DNA from: Chryseobacterium kimseyorum
GTDB taxonomy: Bacteria > Bacteroidota > Bacteroidia > Flavobacteriales > Weeksellaceae
Length of the DNA stretch: 64,000 bases
Direction of reading: 5' to 3'
Assembly: GCF_025971945.1 (NCBI RefSeq)
Contig: NZ_JAPDHW010000003.1
Coordinates: 1-64,000, forward strand
Part shown: positions 8,415-17,808 of the stretch, piece by piece
How positions within the stretch are numbered: position 1 is the first letter of the stretch
Layout: each line of letters starts with the position of its first letter
Position numbers and translations under genes: made by a program
The notes under the pieces: model-generated
Database searches by the model: none
The model's input: the letters and a program-made list of their open reading frames with translations, nothing else
What the model was told of the DNA's origin: nothing

Positions 8415-11186
8415 TTATTTGGCTTCAGTTTTTTTACCCGCGAACTTGTTCAGTTTCATTGTGAGTGAAAACATTACGTAACGTCTTAAAATCAGATCTT
8501 CACGGTCTTCAAAATTGGTTGGCGTAATTGTTCTTCTCACACTTTGGTTTTGGTTGAGTACATCATACACTTTTACTTTTGCCGTAAGCTGTTTGTTGAA
8601 AAATGAATATCCCAAACTCGTGTTCCAGAAGTAGAAATCTCTTTTGAAACCAGGTGCAATGTTCGATGTCGTGTTGTATTCAAAATCATTGCCAAATACC
8701 AGTTTTGTTTTGAAAATATAGTTGGTGAGTTCAAGTTTTAATATCTGGTTAGCAGTCTGAACTCTTCCTATATCGTAATTGGTGTAATCGGAAAAATTAT
8801 ATCCTAATGTATAAGAGGGTTTTACGGTAATTTTATCTTTGATTTCGTAAGTTAAATTAAATCCGGGATTGAAAGAGTACGAGTCACTGGTATATTGCAC
8901 TGCATTAATAAATCCGCGGCTGTAATTGTAGCTCATATTAAATCTAGGGTTGAGTGTAAGTTTGTTTTCTTTCCATTTAAACGTTTTAGAAAAACCACCG
9001 CCCAGATTGATGTTTTTGTTACCGCTCACATTGGTATAGGTTACAAACTGTTTTCCTGAATCATCGAAATACGAGTAGTTGACGACATCATTATTTCCAT
9101 AAATAAAATTTAGATTAATGTAGTAACTGATGTTTTTGATCATATTAAAATTGTTATAGTACACGTAAGAACGGTTACTCCACGAATTTTGAAGATTGGG
9201 ATTTCCCTGGTAGGCAATCAGAGGATTTACAAAATCAACATACGGCGTCAGCTGGTTGGCTGTTGGAACTGTATATTGTGCACTGTGAAAGAAACTCAGT
9301 CTTTTATTTTTCGAAAAATGATACTGAAGATTCATACTATAATTGGGAAGTACGAAATTTTTCTGCAGATCAAAACGCTGACCGTTATAAATCGAATTCA
9401 CCTTCATATCAGTAATTTCAAGTTCTGCATTGGCCCAAATACTGATTTTGTCTTTGTTGAGTTCGAATCCCAGTTCAGGTGAAATTTCGTTGATTTTCTG
9501 GTTCATCAGGTTAGATAAATCATTGTTATAGCTGGAGTACTGTCCGGTATTCTGATCAAAATCATTCACTTCACGAAGGTTTCTGTCGGATTTGTTTTCA
9601 TAATTTAAATTCAGACTTACATTGGCAGAATCTGAAATGGGTTCTGTATATCCTGCACTGAACCTATAACTGTTGGTCTGATTTTTATTTTTTGCGAGCT
9701 GGTTTCGTATATCGTTCGGTTCCGAAGTTTGATAAAATATAGTCTCAGATTTATTAGTTTGATCCTGTTTTGCTTCGGAGATGTTAGAATTTAAATTGGC
9801 ATATACGGATCTTCCTTTTTTTCTGAATTTTTTATTTAAATAAATATTGGGAGTGAAAGAATTGTTCTCGGAATCTGTGCTTATGTAAGAATCGCTCTCA
9901 TTCAACAAAAGATTATTTCGCAGTGTATTTGATTTTGAATTGTTAAAATTAAAACTTTCTGTTCTGGAAAATGAGGGTGAAAAATAAATGCTCGTCATCG
10001 AGTCAATTTTTATCTGTGCTGAAGTATCAAAACTGTACTGTCTGTTTTCATTTTCACCATTGCTTTCAGCATTGGTTTTTAGCGTATAGTCCGGAAGTAA
10101 TGTCGTCCGCGAAACCTTCGATCTCGTTTCCAGATTGCTGTCAGAATGCATTAGACTGAAGGTATTAAGATCTACATCTTTAGCAAGTTTGTCGCTGTAG
10201 TTAAAGCCTACAGTAGTAGATCTCAAAATTCCTTTGGTGTTGTTACCGCCCTGAGTATAGTAGATGTTATTTCCTACGGTCACAACGCTTCCACCCTGCA
10301 TCATCCAGGAATTCCTGCCGTGTCCCATACTGTCGAAAACTTCATCATTTGAAAAACCTTGAGAGTTGATGTTATTTGATGATGCAAGTAAGCTGATTTT
10401 AGTGTCATTTTTAAAATAACTTAAAAGTGCACTCCCTTCGTATCTTTTATCTGAACCATATCCTAAGGTCAGTCTTGAGATCAGACCTTTATTCTTCTTT
10501 TCATCGATATTAAAATTGATCGTGGTATTGTTTGATTTGGCAGCTTTCCCGCTGAGTTCTTCTTCTTTTGTCTTAGTAGTTGTAAACTGAATGTTTTTAA
10601 TGATATCTGCCGGAAGATTTTGAAGGGCGATTTTTCCGTCTTTATCGAAAAATGGTTTTCCATTGATCATAATCTGGTCAACTTCTTTTCCGTTAACGGT
10701 AATTTTTCCGTCGTTATTGATTTCCACACCGGGAATTTCTTTTAAAAGTTCCTCAATTTTACTGTCGGGGCGAACCTTTATGGCAGAGGCGTTAAATTCG
10801 ATCGTATCTTTTTTGATTTTCACAGGAGAAGCGGAAAGTGTAACCTCTTCGATGTTGAAAACTGTATTCTTCTCTAGTTCAATTTCTCCCAAAGAAAAAG
10901 ATGTATTGATTGTTTCATAGTTTTTTGAAAAAGAAATCAGTTTATCCGCATCAATTTTCAGTACTGCAGGTTCCTGAATGTCATTGGTTTTTAAAGAAAA
11001 TTTCCCTTCACGATTGGTAGCAGTGTAGTTTATGATGGACGAATCTTTTTGTTTAAGAAGATAGACAGTGGCATTTTCTACAGGCTTTTTTTCGAAATTA
11101 GAAACTTTACCATCGATGCTGAACTTTTGTGCATTGAATAATAATGTGTTGAATGCAATGAACAGCAACAGTAGAAATTTTTTCAT
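8415..11186 (-). CDS. TonB-receptor-like outer-membrane beta-barrel protein
   Basis: A large outer-membrane protein of 923 residues. After the signal peptide (MKKFLLLLFIAFNTLLFNAQ) comes a CarboxypepD_reg-like beta-sandwich (about residues 22-95), a plug-like domain (about 110-215, with IEELLKEIPGVEINNDGKI), and a long barrel of alternating aromatic-rich strands to the C terminus, as in the OMP_b-brl_3 family. No SusC signature and no SusD partner is present, so it may be an orphan receptor or barrel for peptides or metal complexes. ATG 11186 is chosen over 11207 because it gives the clean signal peptide and fits the TACTTTTG box at 11205-11212. Confidence 0.85.
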   Translation of the reverse strand: MKKFLLLLFIAFNTLLFNAQKFSIDGKVSNFEKKPVENATVYLLKQKDSSIINYTATNREGKFSLKTNDIQEPAVLKIDADKLISFSKNYETINTSFSLGEIELEKNTVFNIEEVTLSASPVKIKKDTIEFNASAIKVRPDSKIEELLKEIPGVEINNDGKITVNGKEVDQIMINGKPFFDKDGKIALQNLPADIIKNIQFTTTKTKEEELSGKAAKSNNTTINFNIDEKKNKGLISRLTLGYGSDKRYEGSALLSYFKNDTKISLLASSNNINSQGFSNDEVFDSMGHGRNSWMMQGGSVVTVGNNIYYTQGGNNTKGILRSTTVGFNYSDKLAKDVDLNTFSLMHSDSNLETRSKVSRTTLLPDYTLKTNAESNGENENRQYSFDTSAQIKIDSMTSIYFSPSFSRTESFNFNNSKSNTLRNNLLLNESDSYISTDSENNSFTPNIYLNKKFRKKGRSVYANLNSNISEAKQDQTNKSETIFYQTSEPNDIRNQLAKNKNQTNSYRFSAGYTEPISDSANVSLNLNYENKSDRNLREVNDFDQNTGQYSSYNNDLSNLMNQKINEISPELGFELNKDKISIWANAELEITDMKVNSIYNGQRFDLQKNFVLPNYSMNLQYHFSKNKRLSFFHSAQYTVPTANQLTPYVDFVNPLIAYQGNPNLQNSWSNRSYVYYNNFNMIKNISYYINLNFIYGNNDVVNYSYFDDSGKQFVTYTNVSGNKNINLGGGFSKTFKWKENKLTLNPRFNMSYNYSRGFINAVQYTSDSYSFNPGFNLTYEIKDKITVKPSYTLGYNFSDYTNYDIGRVQTANQILKLELTNYIFKTKLVFGNDFEYNTTSNIAPGFKRDFYFWNTSLGYSFFNKQLTAKVKVYDVLNQNQSVRRTITPTNFEDREDLILRRYVMFSLTMKLNKFAGKKTEAK

Positions 11187-11204
11187 CTTAATATTTTTGA
11201 TGCG

Positions 11205-11212
11205 CAAAAGTA
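11205..11212 (-). promoter_or_regulatory. -7 box TACTTTTG of the beta-barrel gene
   Basis: The minus strand reads TACTTTTG, a full TAnnTTTG match. It lies directly behind the terminator of the BON genes; a TTTTG in that terminator's loop (11228-11232) stands 15 bases upstream, a little close for a -33 element. The predicted 5' leader is only about 13 bases. Confidence 0.6.
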
Positions 11213-11241
11213 TAAAAAAAACATCCCCAAAAGGGGATGTT
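11213..11241 (-). terminator. Terminator of the BON-domain gene pair
   Basis: On the minus strand AACATCCCC and GGGGATGTT form a perfect 9-bp stem with a TTTT loop (11220-11241), followed by eight T residues, then directly by the next gene's -7 box. Terminator and promoter are thus packed head to tail. Confidence 0.92.
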
Positions 11242-11282
11242 AAACGTTAAATATTTCTAAAAAGCGTGAGTTTTATATTAAC

Positions 11283-11702
11283 TTAAGCTTTTAAATATCT
11301 TGAGTATGCGTAACCTTCCTGTCCGTCAGCAGTTTTTACTTTCCACCAATCGTCAGAAGTCTGCTCTACTAAAGTTACAGAAGAACCTTTTGAAGCTTTT
11401 CCTACAACAGCAGCTTCTGTAGAAGGCTCCTGTCTGATGTTTAGATTAGAATCTTCAGTAGCAATAGTTAAAGTCGCTCCCGCAGCTAAACCTGCAACCT
11501 GTACATCAATATTAATGTCTGAAGCAGAATAGGTAGAATCGATAGCTCCTAAAGCATTCCAAACCGCATCTTTCGCTGCAGTATTAGAGGCATTTCCAGA
11601 AACATAAAGAATTCCGTCCTGCTCCTGAACCTGAAGATTTGAAACTCCTGCAGACTGAGCTGCAGAAACAACACTAGAATATTTGTCTTGTAAAGTGCTC
11701 AT
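11283..11702 (-). CDS. BON-like and bacterial SH3 domain protein
   Basis: A small protein (139 residues) with a BON-like domain (about 1-70, with ILYVSGNASNTAAKDAVWNAL) and a C-terminal SH3b domain (about 75-139, LNIRQEPSTEAAVVG then DDWWKVKTADGQEGYAYSRYL). SH3b domains bind peptidoglycan and BON domains bind membranes, so an envelope-stress or periplasmic role is likely, but no signal peptide is seen at this start. It is encoded six bases behind the BON lipoprotein gene on the minus strand, so the two are surely cotranscribed. Confidence 0.82.
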   Translation of the reverse strand: MSTLQDKYSSVVSAAQSAGVSNLQVQEQDGILYVSGNASNTAAKDAVWNALGAIDSTYSASDINIDVQVAGLAAGATLTIATEDSNLNIRQEPSTEAAVVGKASKGSSVTLVEQTSDDWWKVKTADGQEGYAYSRYLKA

Positions 11703-11708
11703 GTCTAA

Positions 11709-12200
11709 TTATTTTACGGTATAGTTAAAGTTTACTTTTCCAACTTTCAAAGCGTCAACAGACTCTTTGATTTTTCTTGCCTGTGCAGGAGATGCAGTTC
11801 CTGTAAGTGTTAACTCACCATTTACTGTTTCAACTTTTACAGATGGGAAGTCTTTCAACGCATCTTTTACTTTTTGCTGAACCATAGGATCTGCAGCTGT
11901 AGTAGTTGTTACAGGCTCAGATTGAGTTACGGCAGGAGCAATAGTTGCCATATCGTGTACGTCTTTTACACCTTTAATTTCTTTTAGAGATTTGATAGCT
12001 GCGTCTTTTTCAGCCTGTGTAGCAAATGTTCCGCCTAAGTGCGCAACACCTTCTTTAATTTCTACAGTTGCCGCAGGATTAGCTGCAACGATAGTAGTTG
12101 CTGATGTCTGAAGTTCAGCATCAGAAACTTTCTTTTTACACGAAATGGATCCAAACGATACTGCCAAAGCTAAGGCAGACATTGCGATTGTTTTTTTCAT
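11709..12200 (-). CDS. BON-domain lipoprotein
   Basis: A probable lipoprotein with signal sequence MKKTIAMSALALAVSFGSISC, the Cys being residue 21. Two BON domains follow (about 30-85 and 105-163), each with the V-E-I-K-E-G-x-A-x-L-x-G-T pattern. Relatives such as OsmY protect the envelope during osmotic stress. A threonine/alanine-rich linker joins the domains. It is the first gene of a two-gene operon with the BON-SH3 protein. Confidence 0.85.
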   Translation of the reverse strand: MKKTIAMSALALAVSFGSISCKKKVSDAELQTSATTIVAANPAATVEIKEGVAHLGGTFATQAEKDAAIKSLKEIKGVKDVHDMATIAPAVTQSEPVTTTTAADPMVQQKVKDALKDFPSVKVETVNGELTLTGTASPAQARKIKESVDALKVGKVNFNYTVK

Positions 12201-12231
12201 AATTGATTTAATTTAATGTTTTAATTAGACT

Positions 12232-12239
12232 CAAATGTA
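12232..12239 (-). promoter_or_regulatory. -7 box TACATTTG of the BON operon
   Basis: The minus strand reads TACATTTG, a full match to TAnnTTTG, about 32 bases before ATG 12200. A TTG at 12256-12258 (16 bases upstream) is a possible -33 element. Confidence 0.65.
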
Positions 12240-12374
12240 ATAATAAAATCTATACCAATTATCTAAAAAATTAATAAATATGTGGCAATTTGGGCTTAAT
12301 CCTTTCGCAATCTGTATTTTAATTTTACGAAATGCAAGTTTTAACAAAAATTTAAGGTTCAATTGAAAAACCGT

Positions 12375-12382
12375 TATATTTG
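12375..12382 (+). promoter_or_regulatory. -7 box TATATTTG of the symporter gene
   Basis: TATATTTG matches TAnnTTTG 19 bases before ATG 12402. No convincing -33 TTTG at standard spacing is seen. Confidence 0.6.
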
Positions 12383-12401
12383 TGACCATTGAACTCTACA
12401 T

Positions 12402-13652
12402 ATGAAAGGACAGAATAAATTATTTATAGCCATTATCGTCGCACTGATAGTTGGTGTAGTAATCGGCGGATTCGTACATCTACAGTATCCTGAAAGTGCG
12501 AAACCATTCTCTGATAACATTAAACTGCTCGGAACAGTTTTCATCCGTTTGGTTCAGATGATTATTGCGCCATTGGTTTTCACAACTTTGGTGGTGGGAA
12601 TTGCCAAAATGAGCGACATTAAAATGATTGGTAGAGTAGGATCGAAAGCCATGCTTTGGTTTATTTCCGCTTCTCTGGTTTCTCTTTTTATCGGATTGGT
12701 TTTAGTGAACTGGTTAGAGCCTGGTCATGTAACGAAACTTCCTATTCAGGACGCAGCTTCGGCTGATGAACTTTTGAAATCCAGCAAAGGTTTTTGGATG
12801 GAAGACTTTGTAAAACATATTATTCCTAAAAGTATTTTTGAAGCTTTCGCCACAAATGAAGTGCTTCAGATCGTTGTTTTCTCGATTATGTTTGGTGTTG
12901 CTTTAGCCAATCTAGGCGACGAATATGCACAGCCTGTCATCAAATTATTTGACGTCATTGCCCATGCAATCCTGAAAATGGTCGGTTACATTATGTGGTT
13001 TGCACCTCTTGGAGTTTTGGGAGCGATTGCCGCCGTCGTTGCCACCAATGGTTTTGAGATTTTTAAGGTCTATGCGATTTATCTCCGAGACTTTTTCTTT
13101 GCCATAGCAGTTCTTTGGCTGGTACTTTTATTGGTAGGCTATTTCATTTTAGGAAACCGTCTTTTTGAATTATTAAGAAGAATAAAATCCCCATTATTAA
13201 TCGCGTTTTCTACAACAAGTTCAGAAGCTGTTTTCCCAAAACTAGTGGAAGAATTAGAGAGATTCGGATGTAACAACAGAGTCGTATCATTTATTTTACC
13301 GTTAGGTTATTCATTCAATTTGGATGGAAGTATGATGTACATGACGTTTGCATCGATTTTTATTGCGCAGATTTACGGAATTGAGATGTCTGTGGGGCAA
13401 CAGATCACCATGCTTTTGGTCCTGATGCTAACGTCAAAAGGAATTGCGGGTGTACCGAGAGCGTCATTGGTGATCATCGTCGCAACCTGTTCGATGTTCG
13501 GAATTCCGCCGGAAGGAATTGCATTAATTTTACCGATCGACCACTTCTGTGATATGGCGAGAAGTATGACAAATGTTTTAGGAAATGCTCTGGCGACGTC
13601 TGCCGTTTCAAAATGGGAAGGACAGCTGGACAATCATGGGGGAGATATGTAA
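12402..13652 (+). CDS. Dicarboxylate/amino acid:cation symporter (DAACS family)
   Basis: An inner-membrane transporter (416 residues) that takes up glutamate, aspartate or C4-dicarboxylates with Na+ or H+. About eight hydrophobic helices and two re-entrant loops are visible. The first hairpin carries the serine-rich AFSTTSSEAVFPKL, helix 7 has SFNLDGSMMYM (the NMDGT-like cation site), and the second hairpin and helix 8 have GIAGVPRAS and PIDHFCDMARSMTNVLGN. In the last motif the usual Asp and Arg and Asn for substrate binding are present. Single gene with its own -7 box and a hairpin behind it. Confidence 0.93.
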   Translation: MKGQNKLFIAIIVALIVGVVIGGFVHLQYPESAKPFSDNIKLLGTVFIRLVQMIIAPLVFTTLVVGIAKMSDIKMIGRVGSKAMLWFISASLVSLFIGLVLVNWLEPGHVTKLPIQDAASADELLKSSKGFWMEDFVKHIIPKSIFEAFATNEVLQIVVFSIMFGVALANLGDEYAQPVIKLFDVIAHAILKMVGYIMWFAPLGVLGAIAAVVATNGFEIFKVYAIYLRDFFFAIAVLWLVLLLVGYFILGNRLFELLRRIKSPLLIAFSTTSSEAVFPKLVEELERFGCNNRVVSFILPLGYSFNLDGSMMYMTFASIFIAQIYGIEMSVGQQITMLLVLMLTSKGIAGVPRASLVIIVATCSMFGIPPEGIALILPIDHFCDMARSMTNVLGNALATSAVSKWEGQLDNHGGDM

Positions 13653-13680
13653 AATGTGAATTAATAAAAGTTAGTGAATG

Positions 13681-13717
13681 GGTCAACAGTGAATTTTAAA
13701 ACAGGTCACTGTTGTCC
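13681..13717. terminator. Hairpin terminator behind the symporter gene
   Basis: A 12-bp stem with one mismatch (13681-13692 with 13706-13717) is followed by an A/T-rich stretch with scattered T. It stands 28 bases past the symporter stop. Confidence 0.6.
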
Positions 13718-13732
13718 ATTTTATTTTAGGAG

Positions 13733-13803
13733 CTTAATCCCGCTTTCCGCTACAATCTTTTTTTTCAAAAAAGGATTTCCATTACAATCGGGGCTAGGGT
13801 TGT
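13733..13803. repeat. Flavobacterial dispersed repeat copy
   Basis: The segment starts AATCCCGCTTTCCGCTACAA, has a T-run/A-run centre (TTTTTTTTCAAAAAA) and ends TTACAATCGGGGCTAGGG. I recall this CCCGCTTTCCGC ... CGGGGCTAG form as a dispersed element in Chryseobacterium and Flavobacterium genomes, but I cannot search to confirm it. The rest of the 328-base gap (13804-13980) is A/T-rich and shows nothing further. Confidence 0.5.
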
Positions 13804-13980
13804 AGTCATTAAAACTTAATTATCAAATTTTATTATATTTCGGAGTAAAATTCCTGTCAATTTAAGAATTAGTGTTTTGAATAGGAGGAAATTTTGATTT
13901 GAAAATGAAGGGGATTTTTGAGAATACCAAAAAAACTTTGCGAACTTTGCGTTAAAAGTAGATTAAAAACCTATAATTAA

Positions 13981-14694
13981 ATGAACTTACAAAATCATAA
14001 AAATCAAATTGGTGATAAAGGATTTTCCGTCATCAGCGATGTTTTTTCTACAGAAGAAATTGAAAAAATAAGTGAAGTTATTCAAAATATTGACACCTCA
14101 AAAGAAACCTTCAGAAAATCAGAAGATCTTTTTGCAATCAGACAGTTTTTAAAGGAAATTCCTGAAGTAAGAGATTTGATTTTTAATGAAAATTTAAAAA
14201 TAATCATTAAAGAAATTTTTGGCGAAAACTATTTTGTAGTCAAAAGTATTTACTTTGATAAACCCGAAAAATCAAACTGGTACGTTGCCTATCATCAGGA
14301 TTTAACCATCTCTGTTGATAAAAAGGTCGAAATGGAAAAATTCGGACCGTGGACAACGAAACAGAATCAGTTTGCAGTACAGCCACCGTTAGATATTCTT
14401 GAAAATATTTTCACCATAAGAATTCATTTAGACGACACTGACGAAAATAATGGTGCTTTAAAAGTAGTTCCAAATTCCCATGCAAAAGGAATCTACAGAC
14501 CCGAAACCATCGACTGGAAAGTGGAAACTGAAAATATCTGTAACGTTGAAAAAGGTGGTGTGATGATTATGAAACCTCTGCTTCTTCACGGATCTAACCG
14601 TACGACGAATGGCAAAAAAAGGAGAGTGATTCATATTGAATTTTCTGACCGGGAATTGCCGGATGAGTTGAATTGGTCGGAGAGGATGAATTAA
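13981..14694 (+). CDS. Phytanoyl-CoA dioxygenase (PhyH)-family protein
   Basis: A non-haem Fe(II)/2-oxoglutarate-dependent oxygenase of 237 residues. The iron site is seen as YHQDLT near residue 100 (H-x-D) and a distal His in LLLHGSNRT near 202; the nearby Arg would bind 2-oxoglutarate. The double-stranded beta-helix core includes IRIHLDDTDENNGALKVVPNSH, the typical PhyH stretch. The substrate cannot be predicted; bacterial members hydroxylate many small molecules. It is a single gene; the neighbours give no hint of a pathway. Confidence 0.87.
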   Translation: MNLQNHKNQIGDKGFSVISDVFSTEEIEKISEVIQNIDTSKETFRKSEDLFAIRQFLKEIPEVRDLIFNENLKIIIKEIFGENYFVVKSIYFDKPEKSNWYVAYHQDLTISVDKKVEMEKFGPWTTKQNQFAVQPPLDILENIFTIRIHLDDTDENNGALKVVPNSHAKGIYRPETIDWKVETENICNVEKGGVMIMKPLLLHGSNRTTNGKKRRVIHIEFSDRELPDELNWSERMN

Positions 14695-14709
14695 TATCAT
14701 TTACAATTT

Positions 14710-14780
14710 ATTTGTCATTCCGAAGGAATCTCAACAGAATGAGGTCATAATGCGGCTTAGATTCTTACGGAATGAAAAAC
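14710..14780. repeat. Dispersed intergenic repeat (GTCATTCCGAAGGAATCTCAAC type)
   Basis: TGTCATTCCGAAGGAATCTC at about 14713 continues into TCAACAGAATGAGG and, after a gap, AGATTCTTACGGAATGA, which partly folds back on the start. A related string is found near 6257. It is an intergenic repeat, not a gene. Confidence 0.5.
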
Positions 14781-14825
14781 TCGGCTTTTTTTTCGAATTC
14801 AATTCTCATGATTTAAAAAAAACAA

Positions 14826-14854
14826 GAAACCTCTTCCAAATCGAAAGAGGTTTC
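14826..14854. terminator. Terminator of the GH92 gene, possibly bidirectional
   Basis: GAAACCTCTT and AAGAGGTTTC form a perfect 10-bp stem. On the minus strand it is followed by TTGTTTTTTTT, which suits the GH92 gene ending at 14881; on the plus strand the flank is weaker but could end the dioxygenase transcript. Confidence 0.87.
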
Positions 14855-14880
14855 ATTATTTTAAATTTAAATCGTAATTT

Positions 14881-17682
14881 CTATTTCACAGAAATCTCAT
14901 CCACAAAAACATACGCTTCTCCACCTGCACCCTGATGCCATGCCGGAAGTTTCCCGAAGTGATACGCTTTCACTTTCAGATAACGTGCTTCAGTTGGAAG
15001 AATGTCTGTCGCAAAATCTTTCACCTGAACGGTTTCATCCTTCGCGTCAATGTTATTTTCGAGAGTTTTCAGAAGAATAAAAGTTTTTCCATCCATTGAT
15101 GCGTAATATTCTACTTTTTTCGGCATTAAAATCCATGCACGGCTGTCCTGTAAGTAGGTTGAGGAAATATGATTCATCTGCTGAGGAGATTTAAAATCAA
15201 TAATTGCTTCCACAGTTTGTCCCTGATAACCCTGCCATTCGCCTTTGCGCCAGTTTACATCACCGTTGATTCCGTCGATGATTGCGAGTTTTCCACCTGC
15301 TGTGTACTGAGGGTTTGCTGTTGCATTAATTGTCACATCCCAATGATTCGGGCGTTTGTTGAAGTGAGCTGTCGTGATTGCGCTTTTTTCGCCATTTCTT
15401 TCCGCATAAGTAGAGACCTGCGTCGTCTTGTTAATGGTGAAGGGTTCTTTGTACACTCTAAAAGTCTTTCTTACGTTGGCATCATTTTCATCCATCGTCA
15501 TGTAGTAGACTTTATCTTTCGCATTCAAAGGTGTGATTTTTACCTGAGTAGTGAAATCAAAAAGTCTGTCTGCAGCGATAACAGGCGAAGCAGTTTGTTC
15601 GGTGTATTTTAAGTCTTTGGTTACTTTTACATTTTCAAAACCTAATTTTTTAAGTTCACTTTTAGGAGTGTTTTTCGTAATAATTCTTGTTGTTCCGTCT
15701 TCCAGGTGAAGTTTAATTTCATCAAAATAAGGCGTTACGGTTTCCCATTCAGGTTTTCCGGGAGTTACCGAATAGATTCCCATGGTGCTCAGGATATACC
15801 ACGCACTCATCTGTCCGCAATCTTCATTTCCAATCAGACCATCAGGAGCATTTTTGTAAAAATTATCAAGAATGTATTTGATTTTCGCTTCCGTTTTCTG
15901 TGGTTTGTCGACGAAATTATAAAGGTAAGCGATGTGATGGCTCGGTTCATTTCCCTGAGCGTATTGTCCCATCAAACCAGTGATATCCACCTGTTCTCTT
16001 CCAGTCGTCTTGTCCGGAGCAGCAAAAATGGCATCAATAAACTGTTCAAATTTCTCCTTTCCGCCATGCGCCTGAATCAATCCGGGAATATCCTGCGGAA
16101 CGAAGTAAGAATAATGCCACGAATTTCCTTCCGTGTAATTGTTATTCACTTCTCTTGGGTCAAACGGTTCGTACCAGTTTCCGTTCTTTCTCGCTTGCAT
16201 AAAACCGTTATTTGGATTGTAAAGGTTTTTCCAGTTCTGAGAACGTTTCATGAAGTATTCGTAATCGTCTTTTTTATTTAAAATTTTCGCCATCTGAGCG
16301 ATACACCAGTCGTCGTAGGCGTATTCCAAAGTTTTAGAAACACTTTCGTGCTCATCATCAATGCTGATGTAATTATTCTGTTTGTAAGCACTTAAACCAA
16401 AAATATCCTGCATTGCCGAATTTTTGGATGCTTCAAATGCTTTTTCATAATCAAAACCTGTAATTCCTTTTGCCATCGCGTCTGCAATTACAGAAACACC
16501 GTGATAACCGATCATACATTCCGTTTCATTCGAAGCGAGTTCCCAAACGGGAATTCTTCCGCCCTGTTCACGCTGTTTGATGAAAGTATTCACGAAATCT
16601 GCCGTTCTTTTTCTGTCGATCAGAGTCATCAGAGGATGTGCGCCTCTGAACGTATCCCAAAGTGAAAAAACAGAATGGTACCCGAAGTCTTTCGCCATAT
16701 AGAACTTATTGTCTCTGCCACGGTATTTTCCGTCAGCATCCATGTTGATGTTTGGCTGCGTGAAAACGTGATATATTGCCGTGTAAAAAACGGTGAGTTT
16801 ATCTTTATCATCAGACTTCACTTCAATTTTTGAAAGTTCTTTATTCCAGTCTGCAACCGCCTGAGTTTGAATTTCATTAAAATCATTTGATTTTCCTTCA
16901 GCAAGCATATTTTTTCCCGCACCTTCGTAGCCTGTTGGAGAAATTGAAACTTTTATACTGATCTTTTCACCACCCTTGACCGCAGTTGTAAAAGCTAAAG
17001 CCAATTTGGTTCCTGAGAATGTATTGTTTTCATTTTTACCATTAAATTCCTTTTTTGAAATTTTCATCGGTTTTGAAAACTCAATTCTTGAATAAATATA
17101 TTGATTGGTTGCCCAAGCTTCACTTCTCCTGAAAACTTCAATCGTTTTGCTGTCGATAATTCTTACTTCACCTTCCAGTAATTTATCTCTGTGATTTAAA
17201 TCTAAAACAATGTTGGCGTTTCCTGCTTTATTGAATTTATATTCGTGATATCCGACTCTTTTTGTCGTGGTTAAACGGACATCAATGTTGTGTTTGTCTA
17301 ATTTAACAGAATAAAATCCGGCTGTTGCTTTTTCATTTTTATGAGAAAATTTGGATGAATATTCTTTCGGAGTCAGTCCCGGAGTTCCCATTGTCGGCAT
17401 CAGCATAATATCACCATAATCTGAAACTCCTGTTCCGTTCAGATGCGTATGCGAGAAACCGTAAATAACCGAATCTGAATAGTGATAGCCGCTGCAGCCG
17501 TCCCAACTTCCGTCAATTCGGGTGTCGGGAGAAAGCTGAACCATCCCAAAAGGTACGATCGCGCCTGGAAAAGTATGGCCATGACCGCCCGTTCCGATAA
17601 AAGGATTAACGTATTGCGAATAATTTTGTGAAAATGAATTATGAGCAATTAATCCTAAAAGAACGAATAATATTTTCTTCAT
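14881..17682 (-). CDS. GH92-family exo-alpha-mannosidase, secreted
   Basis: Removes alpha-linked mannose from glycans such as N-glycans or yeast mannan. The protein has 933 residues: signal peptide (MKKILFVLLGLIAHNSFSQ); GH92 N-terminal beta-sandwich beginning VNPFIGTGGHGHTFPGAIVPFGMVQLSPD; an (alpha/alpha)6 catalytic part with EGNSWHYSYFVPQD and GLIGNEDCGQMSAWYILSTMGIYSVTPG, the family's hallmark; and a C-terminal F5/8C-like carbohydrate-binding module (about 780-933). The catalytic acids are Glu and Asp within these motifs in known members. It is a stand-alone gene without SusC/SusD neighbours. Confidence 0.93.
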   Translation of the reverse strand: MKKILFVLLGLIAHNSFSQNYSQYVNPFIGTGGHGHTFPGAIVPFGMVQLSPDTRIDGSWDGCSGYHYSDSVIYGFSHTHLNGTGVSDYGDIMLMPTMGTPGLTPKEYSSKFSHKNEKATAGFYSVKLDKHNIDVRLTTTKRVGYHEYKFNKAGNANIVLDLNHRDKLLEGEVRIIDSKTIEVFRRSEAWATNQYIYSRIEFSKPMKISKKEFNGKNENNTFSGTKLALAFTTAVKGGEKISIKVSISPTGYEGAGKNMLAEGKSNDFNEIQTQAVADWNKELSKIEVKSDDKDKLTVFYTAIYHVFTQPNINMDADGKYRGRDNKFYMAKDFGYHSVFSLWDTFRGAHPLMTLIDRKRTADFVNTFIKQREQGGRIPVWELASNETECMIGYHGVSVIADAMAKGITGFDYEKAFEASKNSAMQDIFGLSAYKQNNYISIDDEHESVSKTLEYAYDDWCIAQMAKILNKKDDYEYFMKRSQNWKNLYNPNNGFMQARKNGNWYEPFDPREVNNNYTEGNSWHYSYFVPQDIPGLIQAHGGKEKFEQFIDAIFAAPDKTTGREQVDITGLMGQYAQGNEPSHHIAYLYNFVDKPQKTEAKIKYILDNFYKNAPDGLIGNEDCGQMSAWYILSTMGIYSVTPGKPEWETVTPYFDEIKLHLEDGTTRIITKNTPKSELKKLGFENVKVTKDLKYTEQTASPVIAADRLFDFTTQVKITPLNAKDKVYYMTMDENDANVRKTFRVYKEPFTINKTTQVSTYAERNGEKSAITTAHFNKRPNHWDVTINATANPQYTAGGKLAIIDGINGDVNWRKGEWQGYQGQTVEAIIDFKSPQQMNHISSTYLQDSRAWILMPKKVEYYASMDGKTFILLKTLENNIDAKDETVQVKDFATDILPTEARYLKVKAYHFGKLPAWHQGAGGEAYVFVDEISVK

Positions 17683-17782
17683 TGATATTAAATTTAAATC
17701 GCCCTAAAATACACAAATTTTGGCTTCACAAAAGAATTTATCTATCACCACGTTTATTGATTCTAAATAGCTAAAATTTCCG

Positions 17783-17790
17783 TAAATTTG
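17783..17790 (+). promoter_or_regulatory. -7 box TAAATTTG of the mrp gene
   Basis: TAAATTTG matches TAnnTTTG. A TTG at 17757-17759, 23 bases upstream, may be the -33 element. The upstream in-frame ATG at 17788 lies inside this box, so translation must start at 17809. Confidence 0.7.
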
Positions 17791-17808
17791 TGCTCAATTT
17801 ATATTTTT

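Noticed and set aside
15706-16281. Long plus-strand frame opposite the GH92 gene
   Set aside because: It is a shadow of a well-supported gene; composition and content are not protein-like. The same holds for the frames opposite the 8415-11186, 21539-24592, 26896-28968 and 29526-31421 genes.
17788-17808. Upstream start for Mrp
   Set aside because: The ATG lies inside the TAAATTTG -7 box.
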